A stretch of 64,000 nt of DNA from Diplolepis rosae. Its lineage: Eukaryota > Arthropoda > Insecta > Hymenoptera > Diplolepididae. This document shows, one piece after another, positions 33,441 through 44,260 of this stretch. The DNA lies in assembly GCA_030998225.1 (NCBI GenBank), contig JAPYXD010000701.1, positions 15,546,501 through 15,610,500 of the forward strand. The letters are read 5' to 3'. The position numbers and the translations under genes are program-made. The notes beneath the pieces are model-generated. The model had not been told where the DNA came from, searched no databases, and saw only the letters and a program-made list of their open reading frames with translations. Each line of letters opens with the position of its first letter. Positions within the stretch are counted from its first letter, which is position 1.

Positions 33441-33574
33441 TGTTTTTCTAGTTTTTATTGCTGAAGAATAAAGTTATTGTATTTATTCCCACACCTTCTA
33501 ATTTAAATTTGATCGCAGGATCATAATTTCAATAACTCAAATGTTTTTCCTACCGTTCTTATTCATAATATTGC

Positions 33575-33790
33575 AAGGTCAGAGAATGGTCAATGTATTC
33601 GCTGACCGTTCACTAAACCGGGTCCGCTAGGGCTTCTATGAGCGTGGAATCTGCAAGTTGCCAGAAAAATGGCTAGAGGTCATGGATCAAAATAATCAAT
33701 ATATAACTGAATAGAATGTATTTCGTATATGAATAAATCGACCTTCATTTACCCTTGAAGAAACGAAATTACTTACCGAACAACTCGATA
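33575..33790 (+). pseudogene. Mariner transposase C-terminus and 3' end (vertumnana-like)
   Basis: Reads FADRSLNRVR, stop, GFYERGICKLPEKWLEVMDQ, NNQYITE, stop: the terminal segment of mauritiana/vertumnana transposases. The following CGAAATTACTTACCGAACAA resembles a 3' mariner terminus. It probably completes the relic begun at 29703, spanning about 4.1 kb with its insertions. Confidence 0.78.
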
Positions 33791-34374
33791 TAAGTTTAAA
33801 ATGTTTAGTAATGTCACTCGATTGTATCTTAAAAGGTCTTCAAATTTTGTAAGTATATATTGACTTCATCTCAGACGTAAAAAGTTTTATAGTGAAAAGT
33901 GGCAAGAATAAATCACGAAATGCCTGTTTGATTCAAGGTAGTTTGTATTTTAGGAAATAAAATAAAGAGCAACATTTATATTTATTTTTAAGCTACATTA
34001 GAATTTTAACTAATCTTACGTCGCATCATTAAGTACTAACATCCCCTTAAAAAGGCATCCTTTTGTACTACTACACTTTTATTCACATCTTTAAAAGCGA
34101 AAATTGTGCTCTACTTTCTAGGGTCATGCCACTGTTTACAGGTGGGCTAAGGTAGATGAAGTAGCGACTTTAGATATTTATAGTAAAAAGTAAAAATAAA
34201 GAAATGTAAATTTATTACCAAAAATCCAACTTTATCAAAACTGCATTGTTTAATTGTTCCAATTTGTTTTGTTTTACAATAATTATTTGAATAACAACAT
34301 TTATACGAAATGAAACTCTCTTTGATTTTTTAATATACATATTTTCACAATTTGACCAAAAAGCAATGCAGGGC
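33791..34374. other. AT-rich stretch without recognised features
   Basis: Nothing recognised. Confidence 0.45.
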
Positions 34375-34940
34375 GACCCTACTATTAGTAAAAAGATAGA
34401 AAAAATATATATATATTTTATCTATCTCTTCCTATCGAAAATATTTGTTTTCATACCATTTTCTATGGATAAATGTACCCAAAATTTTTTGGAAAATATC
34501 ACAAGTGCTTCTGTAGCCGTGCGGTTTAATTTATAAGGTCAGACTGCGTTATACACGTAGGTTAGGTAAAAGTTAAGGTTCGAATCCTGTCAGCGTAAGA
34601 TTAATTTCAACAGCGGTAATATATTATATTCAGCAATGAGTAATTATAGCGTATAATAGTATAATTTGTAACACTAATCACTTAAAAAGTAAGTAAAAAA
34701 AAGACAGCTTACGAAAATAATGTTTTTTCTTGTTAGTCCATAAAAATTTCATTGACTGGCTTTGAAGTTTTGATGCACGAGTGCTGTGCGAGCTCTACCC
34801 GTCTATATTCAGAATTTCATATTAAATCTTAGAAATATCAATCTTAGAACGGTACTTCTAGTTTTAAGTAAATTTTGAACGTATCTGAAAATCGAGCACT
34901 CTGTCATGTAAATTTCTCAGTACTCATTTTTTCCGTTTAT
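34375..34940. repeat. Partial copy of the 48921-49987 element
   Basis: From GCAATGCAGGGCGACCCTAC to the block ending TTTCTCAGTACTCATTTTTTCC, the order matches the right half of 48921-49987: CCAAAATTTTTTGG, GCGGTTTAATTTATAAGG, CATTGACTGGCTTTGAAG, GAACGGTACTTCTAGTTTTA. The left half is absent. Confidence 0.72.
34514..34606 (+). repeat. tRNA-like segment with A and B boxes
   Basis: TGTAGCCGTGCGGTTTAA resembles a class-II (Leu/Ser type) D-arm and A box, and AAGGTTCGAATCCTGTC is a T-arm with B box about 60 bases later. Arms do not close into a clean cloverleaf, so this is a tRNA-derived insertion or SINE head rather than a tRNA gene. At 49559 the equivalent position keeps GCGG but has lost the B box. 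Confidence 0.6.
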
Positions 34941-35954
34941 GGGGACGGTCAGTGTTAGCACAACTATGTTTATTTATTGAACATTTTTTTTACATTTATA
35001 AATAGTTAGGACGAGATAAACTTTCTAAATTGTATTTTATTCAATTTCCCCAATTTCCAAATAGATATCTCATTTCGTGTGGAAATTTGACAGGCGTAAA
35101 AAATTATCCATACTTAGATTATTCGAAAAAAAATTTTTTCCGAATTTTCATCCACATGAAGCAGATAAACGCAATTAATTAGTCTCTCTACCATTTCCCA
35201 AAATTTTAGAAAGGTATTTTCATTACAAAAAAAGTTATATGTGCGAAAAAATATAATTGATTATTTGGTCACATGGCCTAAACATCAGTGAAACAAATTT
35301 ATACGATTGAAAGAAGCGTAAAGCAATTGAACAAAGTATTGATTTAATTGTTCTCAGATAAAATTGCCGATTGAAATAGCATATCGATTCAAATGTTCAC
35401 AACACAATCAAATGAAAAATTTTGAATCTGTTTTTTGGCTATTTACGGTATATTTTTTCTTTGAAGCTTTGAAATAATCAAACAAAGGATAGACATGGAT
35501 AGAAAAGTAAGGATCAAAAGAGATAGGGGTATATAATTGTCGGTGATCTGTGGATAGAAATTCATTGACGCAGATAGGTGAAAAATACAAAAAAAGACAA
35601 TAATAAGTCAAAAATAGATAAGCGAGATATCGAGATTCAAAAGGATCGAGCTTTATTATAGATTAAGGTAGAGATAGAAATAAATCGGCATCGAGAGCGA
35701 AGTTACATTTGAATTCAGTTTACTCTTCCATCTGAATCTTGAAAATATTTTCAATAATAGACATCATATCCACATGTTTCCAGTAGGAGAGTAAAACCCT
35801 TCCATCATTTAAAAAACAAAGCAGATTCTGATCGTAAATTTTTTCAGTTAAATCAAATTCCAGAAAAAACAAATGTAAAATTTTATTTCTTTATGTCAAG
35901 TAGCCTTGGTAATAATTCAATCCAAAAATTCTCCTACTTTCGAGACGTGCCAAT
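34941..35954. other. Stretch without recognised features
   Basis: AT-rich; GATAGA/AGATAG-type simple repeats near 35480-35690. Confidence 0.45.
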
Positions 35955-36212
35955 CCAAGCAGAAATTAACAATCGGACCAACGTCGATCCAACGTTGGAT
36001 ACCAACTTCCGACTGTCGAAATCCGACTGTCGGCGGACAGTCGAAATGATAACGATGTACTGCCTTGGTACAACACCAGTTCCCAACGTTGTATCAATAC
36101 AGGTAACCAACATATTTACAACGCTGGCTGTCAACATTTCTAAAATACTGGTTATATACTTTTATTATTGAATCCATGCTTTACTGTTAAAGACATTTTT
36201 TAAAGAAGAATA

Positions 36213-36645
36213 GATTCTAAACACAGGCTATTGACTCTCAAATAATTCCCTTCACTATTAAAGGATTTTCTATTCAAAATTTGCAAAAGAGGAATCTTTT
36301 AGCAGTTGAACGATTATCGTTTCAGATACTAACCTTTTACTGTCAAAGTATTTCCTTTGGTCTTGATATAAAATCCTTTCTCGTACTAAAAAAATAATTT
36401 CGAGGATAAAAGAAAACAAATTGTATGATTGATTGTATGATCTATAATGATATAACCTATCTAATATAAATATTAGAAATTTACACAAGCTCAACATTGA
36501 CAAATGAAAATATTAAATCGGTTATTATCAATACTACAATAATAGTAAATCGATTCTGTTTATAGACAAAAGAAATCTGCTTAATGTCAATTGATGCATT
36601 CTAAAAGGAACCTAACTTCACTATTAATAGACTTTTTTTAGAGTG
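36213..36645 (-). mobile_element. Short CACTCTAAAAA MITE inside O3, 433 bp
   Basis: Same order of blocks as 31222-31623. The left terminus is mutated to GATTCTAAACAC, the right terminus TTTTTTTAGAGTG is intact, and TA flanks both. Confidence 0.8.
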
Positions 36646-37039
36646 TACCAGTGCCGAATCAACTTTGTACAAACACTGGCATTTTACAGTGTTAATTATT
36701 AGAGTCGATTAGATACTGGGTGGACCTTGTACATTTACTGTCGGAAAATTACTTTTTCCACAGTCGGAATAAGGTTGGTCCAATTGTTTCCCAACATTGT
36801 ACCAACGTTGGTAATCAACAGCCGATCTCCTACACTCTAAAAAAAAGTCTGTCGATAGTGAAATTACGTTCTTTTCAGAATGCATCCATTGAAATTAAGC
36901 ATATTCCTTTTGTCTACCAACAGAATCTTTTTCCTGTTACAAAACTCATCTCTGAGATGCAGAAAGAAAATATTTTTAGCAATGAACGATTTTTTTTGAC
37001 TCTGAAAAGAAATCCTCTAATTATGTAAGGATTGCATTT

Positions 37040-37124
37040 CTAGAATAGGAGACGAAGTGCGCCTGCGCATTAGTGAGTGTACATCGTCTGATGCTAATCT
37101 GTTCACAGATATTTTGTCAGTACG
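37040..37124 (+). promoter_or_regulatory. GC-richer promoter-like block in L1
   Basis: GTGCGCCTGCGCATTAG is close to the NRF1/EWG consensus, and TTTTGTCAGTACG just before the ATG at 37125 contains TCAGT, an arthropod initiator match. Sequence evidence only. In the second copy the block is kept with AGGTGC in place of AGGCGC. Confidence 0.35.
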
Positions 37125-37631
37125 ATGCCAACTACGAATAATATATTTATTTATGATCAAAATCAATTAACGAAATCAAATAATGGATTTCTACAAGTTA
37201 TTATGAATCCCAGAGTGCGACGTAGAAATTTTAAAAGGTACGTATACCAAAACAATTTTTATAGCATATTTATTGCTTCTTATAGAATATTTTTTAAAAT
37301 CAATTATATACATGCTTTTGGCAGAAATTCTATAGATTCAATAGCATTTTTTTCTCAGTGTATTGAGTTTATTTGTTTTAGTTTAAAAAGTTTCAAATAT
37401 TAACGTAGATGTTGCTTATAAAGAGAGTGTAACAATTAATTATAGGTGTATAGGTAGAAATAAGTTCAATTATATCTAATTGTTAAGAAAACAATTGTAG
37501 AATTGTTGAATAGCCGAGATTTTATGAATAAAGTTTTTGTTTCATCTTTCAGGGTATTTTATATTCTATTCCTTCCGAAATATTCTGATGAAATAATATT
37601 AAAGGTTAGAAAAAAAGACATAAGTAAATGA
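37125..37631 (+). CDS. Possible two-exon ORF of unknown function inside L1
   Basis: Exon 1 would run from the ATG at 37125 to 37237 (MPTTNNIFIYDQNQLTKSNN onward, ending RRRNFK) and stop at AAAAG|GTACGT. A pyrimidine-rich acceptor TTTCATCTTTCAG lies at 37540-37552. Joining the two keeps the frame open for 25 more codons (FYILFLPKYSDEIILKV, ending at TGA 37629-37631), giving about 63 residues. Unspliced, the frame also stays open to 37403. No family is recognised. In the second copy the ATG is GTG, though both splice signals and exon 2 are conserved. It may be a captured host exon pair or chance. Confidence 0.35.
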
Positions 37632-37932
37632 AAACATTCAATTCTATCCATAATTCTTTTTCTAACAATAAATAGTATTCCAGATCTTCAAACAAAGTTT
37701 GGACAAAGATCTACTTGTATTTAATTGCAAGAAAAAATGTATACATTCAAGAAATTTTCAAACTGTTAAAATAAAGATCATGGAATATATACTTTATAAA
37801 ACGAATAATAGTTTTGTATTGGAAAAAATTGTCGAAATTTATAGTTTATATGGAAATCCATTCTAATATCATTGATAAAATTGAATAAAAACATTTCTTA
37901 AATGAATTTTGAAAACACTTATTTAACATTAC

Positions 37933-38061
37933 ACGCAAAAAAATGTGTAGCTGGTACAAAGAAACATATTGCTGTTCAAGCTATATTATTAACTATCCTA
38001 ACCATAGATGTGGCTACTATAACCTAAAATATCCTTGTGACAGCTACACATTTTTTTCCGT
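37933..38061. mobile_element. ~130-bp hairpin MITE nested in L1
   Basis: CGCAAAAAAATGTGTAGCTG at the left faces CAGCTACACATTTTTTTCCG at the right. The ORFs of about 73 codons seen here are only this hairpin read in frame. It is present at the same place in the second long copy (47632-47762), so it entered before the long copies separated. Confidence 0.8.
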
Positions 38062-38727
38062 AAAACAGTTTCGTATATGTATAATTTTTTACACAATTTA
38101 TTCATTTTATGAAATATACAGTTGTTTTTTGTTTGTAAAAAATATTTTGATTCGTAATTATTAGTAAAATGTTAACTATAAAGTTTATTGTGAAATTTAA
38201 AATGCAACAAAGTTTAAAAATAATTTTGTAACACTCTTTCAACATTATATATTTAATAGATCATGGACTTTCAATTTTACACGTATTGGAAAATTTGTAA
38301 TGTAAGCAAAGTTATATCTTAAAATTTCCTTAAGCTGAAATCTAAGACGGGTCGTTATTATATTATTGAAAATGATCGATTGAATATTGGGATTTGTCAA
38401 AGTTTGGCTTGTGTACATTTCTTATAGGTTATATCATAGAATTTGTTTTCTTTTAACATCGAAATTATACTTCCTTCGCACGACAAAGGATTTTATTTCC
38501 AAACCAAAGGAAAAACTTTGGCAGTAAAATGATAGCACTTGAGACGAAAATACTTCAACTGTTAGAGGATTTCCTCTTATGCCAATTTTGAGTAGAAAAT
38601 CCATTCATAGTGAACGGAATTGTTCGACAGTCAATATTTCGTTTTTAGAGTGTACATCGGACCAACATTTAAGCGATTGTCACAGTCGGCAGAGTGTCAT
38701 AATTTCTGCTTGGGAAGGTAAAATCCG

Positions 38728-39028
38728 TTATGTGACCCTGGCGCGTAAACTCGTTTTTACGATACAGAGGAATGTAATGTAAAAATTCAACTGCGCATGT
38801 GCCTATAACCGTACAGCGAAGCGTAATCTTCTTATTCTTCTTCTTCTTCGTACAGCGTTGGCACCGTACTAACAAAGCCTTGTACATTTGAACTGCGCAT
38901 GCTCTATTACAATACGCTACTACTACATAAGATCGAGAAAATCAAAATGGCCTGAACTAGTCGCGAATTATCAAGTGAAATGGACGTAATAAACAGCATT
39001 ATGCGCCTAGGCACATAATATACTATTT
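38728..39028. repeat. TATGTGCC repeat, copy 3
   Basis: Begins TTATGTGACCCTGGCGCG, with CTGCGCATGTGCCTAT and a TTCTTC tract, and ends TGCGCCTAGGCACATAATAT. It is shorter than copy 1 and abuts the O3 end on the left. Confidence 0.7.
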
Positions 39029-39032
39029 ATAA

Positions 39033-39736
39033 GGGGACTTTTACTTTCTAAATTTTCCAAAAATCGATTTTTTTTACGTAAAAATGTTCCTTAGTATCAT
39101 AGAAATACTGCCCTAAAATTGTATTAAGAAATTCGAAATAGAAAGAATGTTATGGCTGTATTTATAATGGTACCTACGTAAGACAAAACTGTTTGTAAAA
39201 ACTTTAAACGCCTTTCTTTCGAAGTCACGTTTTTCACATCTGGGAGACGTTTTTCTCAAAATCTACTAAACCGATCTCAGTAAACCAAAATTTTTTTGAT
39301 ACTTTATACAAACAACTAGTAAATGAACCTCTAAAAAGTTAAAAAAAACCACCCCAACTTTTTACTACAGGGGTAAATTCATCCCCAAAACAGGCGTTTT
39401 TTCGAACTTTTCATAAAATCGCGTATAAAGGCCATACAAATATAAAAAATTAACTTCTTAAATGTTTATTGTTCAGTTTCAAGTCTCATGAATTGAGTCG
39501 CGTTGCAATTTTAAATAAATTTGTTACAGGAAGGCAGAAAAGTGTCCCGCAAATTAAAATGCATCTTTTGCAAGACGCCCTCTGCAGTGCTAAAAAGTAA
39601 TTAAAAGTGCCCAAAAATTTTTTTTATACACCTTAAAACATTGTTAACAATGTATGAAAAAAATTATGATTATAAATAAAATAGTTTTTTTTATGTAAAT
39701 ATTGTCTTTTTTTCGATTTAGAAAGTAAAAGTACCC
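39033..39736. mobile_element. 704-bp TTAA-type MITE
   Basis: The left end GGGGACTTTTACTTTCTAAA pairs with the right end TTTAGAAAGTAAAAGTACCC, followed by TTAA (39737-39740); on the left the flank reads TATAA. Size and GGGG start match 25393-26100 and the mariner-free part of 23767-25388. The interior includes ACGTTTTTCTCAAAATC, as in those elements. Confidence 0.78.
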
Positions 39737-39769
39737 TTAAATTGTTTATATAATTTTTTTCGGGCCTCG

Positions 39770-40335
39770 AACAGGCACTTAGGAGAAGGCATTGTTTTAA
39801 AGAAGGGTAGTTTAGTCGTTCTGAAACCTAATTTCTCTTTTGGTGCTTGACGGGTGTCCGGGTGTGTTTGAAGAATAGGTGTAACTTGAGTACGTCTAGG
39901 TCGAGCAGCGCCTTAAGTTAAAGCTGAACGATGCACGGGGTGGAATGTGGAACAGGTTCGCATCGTCCACCCTCTAACTACCCCCATACACCGACACGTC
40001 GCGATGTCGTTGTAAGTATTGGATCCGGGAATGGTAGGTTGGTGGGTTGGTTGGATGCGTGATAAGGGGGTGGAAGACTAAGGGGTCCGATCGATCCTAG
40101 CCACTACCACCAGGCTTGTCCGGGTCGGTACTGGTGAACTCCACGCTCAGAGAAGATAGTACAAACGGATGCCGAAGCGCCTCCACTATACTCCATCGAC
40201 CACGTTTCTCTAAGAACATCTCGTGGAACGCTCAACTTGAGCTCGGATTGTCGACGCACAAAGCGTATTTTACCCAAGCATTTGCCCCTTGGAATTCAAG
40301 CCGATTTACTCCAAGTTCATTTTTCATACGATTAA
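39770..40335. other. GC-richer block of unknown origin
   Basis: Composition rises sharply over this segment. It contains CGATGTCGTT|GTAAGT (a donor-like site at about 40011) and many short frames but no recognised protein. It ends near CCCTTTAACGGCCAGTGG, which resembles a transposon terminus, with no partner found. Confidence 0.35.
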
Positions 40336-40834
40336 CCCTTTAACGGCCAGTGGGACACATACGTCGAACTTACTTTGAAAAATAATAACTGCCATTAAAA
40401 TTAACAAATCACCATCTTTTTTGTCTTATTTTAAAAGAAAAGGATATATATGAATAGATGAAATTTGGCAATATTGAGGGTTGCAGGCCTTCACCTGCAT
40501 ATCCTGTCAAAATTAAGAAAATTGCAAAAAACTGAAAATCAGTATAACTTTTATGAACATTCCGATTTTTCGTTGGTATTTTATTTAAGGTGGATGACCT
40601 GGTAATTGTCATTCTACTCTTGAAATTTGACGAAGTATTGAAAACCAATTTTAAATGAAGTATTTTACAACGACTGATAGTACGACTTGGTAACATGGAT
40701 TTTCAAAATTTTTCAAGATTAATGATAATCCAATATAAAGTAAGATTAGTGCAAAAAAGGTTCTAAAAAAAATACCCTCAAGTGGAATAATTCGCCAAAA
40801 GTCACCCATTGAATTGAAAATACACCTTTTTTTA
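40336..40834. other. Stretch without recognised features
   Basis: AT-rich, non-coding. Confidence 0.4.
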
Positions 40835-41715
40835 CATTCTTATCATATGAAAAGGTATTTATTTTATGTGAAAAATGACTTTTTTAATTTTCAAAAAATA
40901 TCGAAGTTTTAGCACGTTCTGAGTAGGAAAAAAAGGTTTTTACGAGGGTGTCTGTCTATCATCGTTGTCATCGTCGTCTGTAAGCACGATAACTTTGGAA
41001 GGAATTATTGGATTGGATTGCGCTTTGGGACATTTCTTGAGGACCCAAAAAGAAAGGATACATTTTTTAAATAGCCATCTTTGAACAACGGTTTAAGTTT
41101 TATCCATAATAGTATATTTCGTATCACGTGCTCTTGCGTTAAAATACGTCTTTGCGCATGTGATACGAACGATATTTTTTGTTCGCTGAATACCGCAAGT
41201 TAGCCGAGTTGGTGTTATTTTGCGTGCGGAAAGTTGATTTTCCCGCACTAGTACGGTTTTTGTAAGAATTAAATTTTTCCGCCAAAATATACTAGATACG
41301 GAAAAAATATTGAGAAAAAAATTGTTTATTTCAAAGAGATCTACAAATTTCCTAATGACCATTTTTTCATAGGAGTTATATATTTTGATTATTGATAAGA
41401 AATGTCAATGAAAATAAAAAATTTGTTTTCTAAAAAAATTATACGAGATGCGAAAAAAATGTTTGGGACAAATTTGTCCATCTCAAGAAGATATACAAAT
41501 TTACTTCAGAATATTTTTTTTGTATTTTGCACTAAATGTTTGCGAGATAGCAAAAAAATGTTGGGAAAAAAAATTTTTCGTTTCAAAAAGAGCTACAAAT
41601 TTGTTTTTAATGCAAATGTGGCTCCAAGGGATATAAAGTAAAAATCGAGTGCGAAGTGCGAGTATCACAATAAGAATATGTTCCTTAAGATCGATAGAAC
41701 CTTGAATAAATTGAA
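40835..41715 (-). mobile_element. Element with ~150-bp tandem units, copy T1
   Basis: In inverted orientation it has the same order as 44261-45380: the end block ACATTCTTATCATATGAAAA, GTGAAAAATGACTTTT, then tandem units carrying ATACTAGATACGGAAAAAAT and AGATCTACAAATTT, then ATCGAGTGCGAAGTGCGAG and GTTCCTTAAGATCGAT. A group of ORFs here is an artefact of the repeats. Confidence 0.68.
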
Positions 41716-42342
41716 TTTCCCTTTTTATTTTAAATCAAAAACAAATTTACTAACTCTGAGAAAATTTAATTCACATTTACACTATTATAAAATTGACTTC
41801 AGCATACAAGAGACGAAAAAGTATGTTGAGGAAGGAAGGAGATTAATTTTTGCAAAAATGAATATATTTTAATTCGATGTGAATGTAAAAAAAAGAAAAA
41901 TTGCAATTAAGTTAGTTCTCGCCACTAAACTAGAGGCAATGGTAGCAACTTTGATCAACATAAGGAAACGTATAAGTTTCACTTTGTACATCCAATCGAT
42001 CTTATCTTGGAATGCTATATGCGAAAACTTTTCAAGTGAGAGAAAGCTTAAGGTTGGTCAAGAAAGCAAGGAAAGTTATTCGGAAGTTAAAAAACGGATT
42101 CTATTACACTGACTTCGAAAAGTCTCCCTAAAAGTTTTTATGCATTTTAGTTACTTGCTGGATAAAATTGATACAAACTTGAGATGTTCTCGTATGAATA
42201 AATTTTATGATATGTCTACTATAGTCTAAAATGTACATTGTGTTAAGTTAATATTTTTTTGGTATATAATATTATTCTAAAATGTGCAGTAGAATGTGCT
42301 TTTGAAAATCCATCTGGAAAAATATGTCTGTGTAAGATGTAA
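41716..42342. other. AT-rich stretch without recognised features
   Basis: A 77-codon frame at 41879-42112 has no recognised similarity. Confidence 0.4.
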
Positions 42343-43219
42343 CGCAAGCAGAAATTATGACACTCTGCCGACTGTGACGATCGGATAAATGTTGGTCCGA
42401 TGTAGGAGATCGACTGTTGATTACCAACGTTGGTACAATGTTGGGAAACAATTGGCCGAACCTTATTCCGACTGTGCAAAAAGTAATTTTCCGACAGTAA
42501 GTGTACAAAGTCCACCCAGTGTCTAATCGACTCTGATAATTAACACTGTAAAATACCAGTGTTTGTACAAAGTTGATTCGACACTGGTACACTCTAAAAA
42601 AAAGTCTATTGATAATGAAGTTATGTTCCTTTCACAATGCATCCATTCAAATCAAGCAGATTTCTTTTGTCTATCAACAGAATGGTTTTACTGTTATTGT
42701 AATATTGATGATAACCGATTCAATATTGGCATTTGTCAAAGTTGAGCTTGTGTACATTTCTAATATTTATATTAGATAGGTTATATCATACAATTTGTTT
42801 TCTTTTATCCTTAAAATTATTATTTTTTTTACGAGAAAGGATTTCATTTCAAGACCAAAGGAAATACTTTGACAGTAAAATGTTAGCATTCGAAACGATA
42901 ATCGTTCAACTACTAAAGGGTTTCCTCTCATGCAAATTTTGAATAGAAAATCCTCTAATAGTGAAGGGAATCGTTTGAGAGTTTAACCGTAAAACATGGA
43001 TTTAATAATAAAGGTATATAACCAGTATTTTAGAAATGTTGACAGCCAGCGTTGAAAATATGTTGGTTTCCAGTATTGATACAACGTTGGCAACTGGTGT
43101 TGTACCAACGCAGTACATCGTTATCATTTCGACTGTCCACCGACAGTCGGATTTTGACAGTCGGAAGTTGGTATCCAACGTTGGATCGACGTTGGTCCGA
43201 TTGTTAATTTCTGCTTGGG
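42343..43219 (+). mobile_element. O-family element, copy O4, 877 bp
   Basis: Starts CGCAAGCAGAAATTATGAC and ends TTAATTTCTGCTTGGG. The left subterminal part holds ACTCTGCCGACTGTGACGAT and ACCAACGTTGGTACAATGTT, the right part GACTGTCCACCGACAGTCGG and ATCCAACGTTGGATCGACGT. The inner MITE begins at 42590; its right terminus has been lost. Confidence 0.84.
42590..42985 (+). mobile_element. Short CACTCTAAAAA MITE inside O4, right end lost
   Basis: Starts CACTCTAAAAAAAAGTCTAT after ACTGGTA, as in O1 and O5. The right terminus is replaced by GAGAGTTTAACCGTAAAACA, a deletion across the O boundary. Confidence 0.75.
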
Positions 43220-44260
43220 AAGCTAAAAAGAGCCGACTAAGGAAAAATAATTCGAAGAATTAGAAACAAATTTTTGTCCATAGCTAAAAATGCCTTTGAT
43301 TAGCAGAATTATACTTTCCCTATGCAAAAAGTCATTTAAGTTTCTTTCTTTCATAGAATATAGTAATAAACTTCAATAAATTTGTTGTTCAATAGTCCTG
43401 GACTTAATACAAATATTTTATCAATTGAAAAAATATATAAACACAAAAAATTTTGCTTTGCCAATAAAATGTCTTGAAATCTAGTTGCATTTGAACATGA
43501 TATTAAGAGAAAAAAATTCAAGAAGAATATATTCCTCCAAAGAGGATTCCTGAAAAGAAATGTGCTCTCGAAAGGTCAAGGAATTCATTATTTATTTATC
43601 TATATACAGTTCCTATGAGAAGACTATTACAAAGGTTCAACATTGAAAATTGCATAAAAAAAAATTATGTACTTCTGTTTGTCAAACAGGTCGGCAGGGT
43701 TTTAGTCAGGCGCTAGATGGTCAGTTCGACTAGAGTCTAGCTTTTAGCGAGTACAAGTAGGACTATTTTCAGAATGGTAATGTCATATTTTAAAATTAAA
43801 TCTGACCGCAAAATTTAATCATTACCTTAGAGTTTGTAAATAAATAAAATTAAGGTCTGAAAAGAAACGATTTTGGCCAAATTTATAAATTTATTTTAGA
43901 CACTAATTTTTTTCAAATATCCCCGAAAATATCATCAAATAGTAATTATGTTCCTGCTCAAAATCTAGTTTTAATTGTAGTCATACGATATTTTGTTTTA
44001 GAACTATGCCACTTTGAAGATATTCAAATTATAAATAAATATGTGTAAGTAATAATAATTTTAGAAAAACTTTGTACATTTATTTTATCAATTAAAAACC
44101 AACATTTCAATGCCTCCATAATATCTTCTTCAGGAAGTTGAAATTGCTTATACCAATTTCATAATTATTCAAATTTAATTACAGATGATGTGAATTAGTC
44201 ATTTTCTCAAATTCACTAAGTTTCTTTTTCAGATTAAGTGAAACAGGAAATTCAATTTAC
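43220..44260. other. 1-kb stretch without recognised features
   Basis: AT-rich, no terminal repeats, no protein recognised. Confidence 0.4.

Larger units (their letters stand above)
36833..38652 (+). mobile_element. Long CACTCTAAAAA element, copy L1, 1820 bp
   Basis: Termini CACTCTAAAAAAAAG and CGTTTTTAGAGTG; TA at 36831-36832 and 38653-38654. The terminal ~200 bases at each side match the short 0.4-kb MITE; the middle 1.3 kb is extra. The middle holds a GC-richer promoter-like block (37040-37124), a possible two-exon ORF (37125-37631) and a nested 130-bp hairpin MITE (37933-38061). No recognisable transposase, so it may itself be non-autonomous. An inverted second copy is at 47042-48855. 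Confidence 0.87.
35955..38714 (-). mobile_element. O-family element, copy O3, with two inner elements
   Basis: Starts CCAAGCAGAAATTAACAATC and ends ATAATTTCTGCTTGGG, 2760 bp. The standard inner MITE is at 36213-36645; a long 1.8-kb relative has inserted at 36833-38652, splitting CTCC|TA|CATCGGACC of the O sequence with a TA duplication. O4 and O5 preserve the uninterrupted site. Confidence 0.85.

Noticed and set aside
34514..34606. Functional tRNA gene
   Set aside because: A and B boxes are recognisable, but acceptor and anticodon arms do not close, and the segment lies inside a repeated element.
37943..38164. 73-codon ORF conserved in L1 and L2
   Set aside because: The frame overlaps the nested hairpin MITE; conservation is explained by the two copies of the long element and there is no coding signature.
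41093..41641. Cluster of 60-90-codon ORFs
   Set aside because: They fall on ~150-bp tandem units and change frame from unit to unit.
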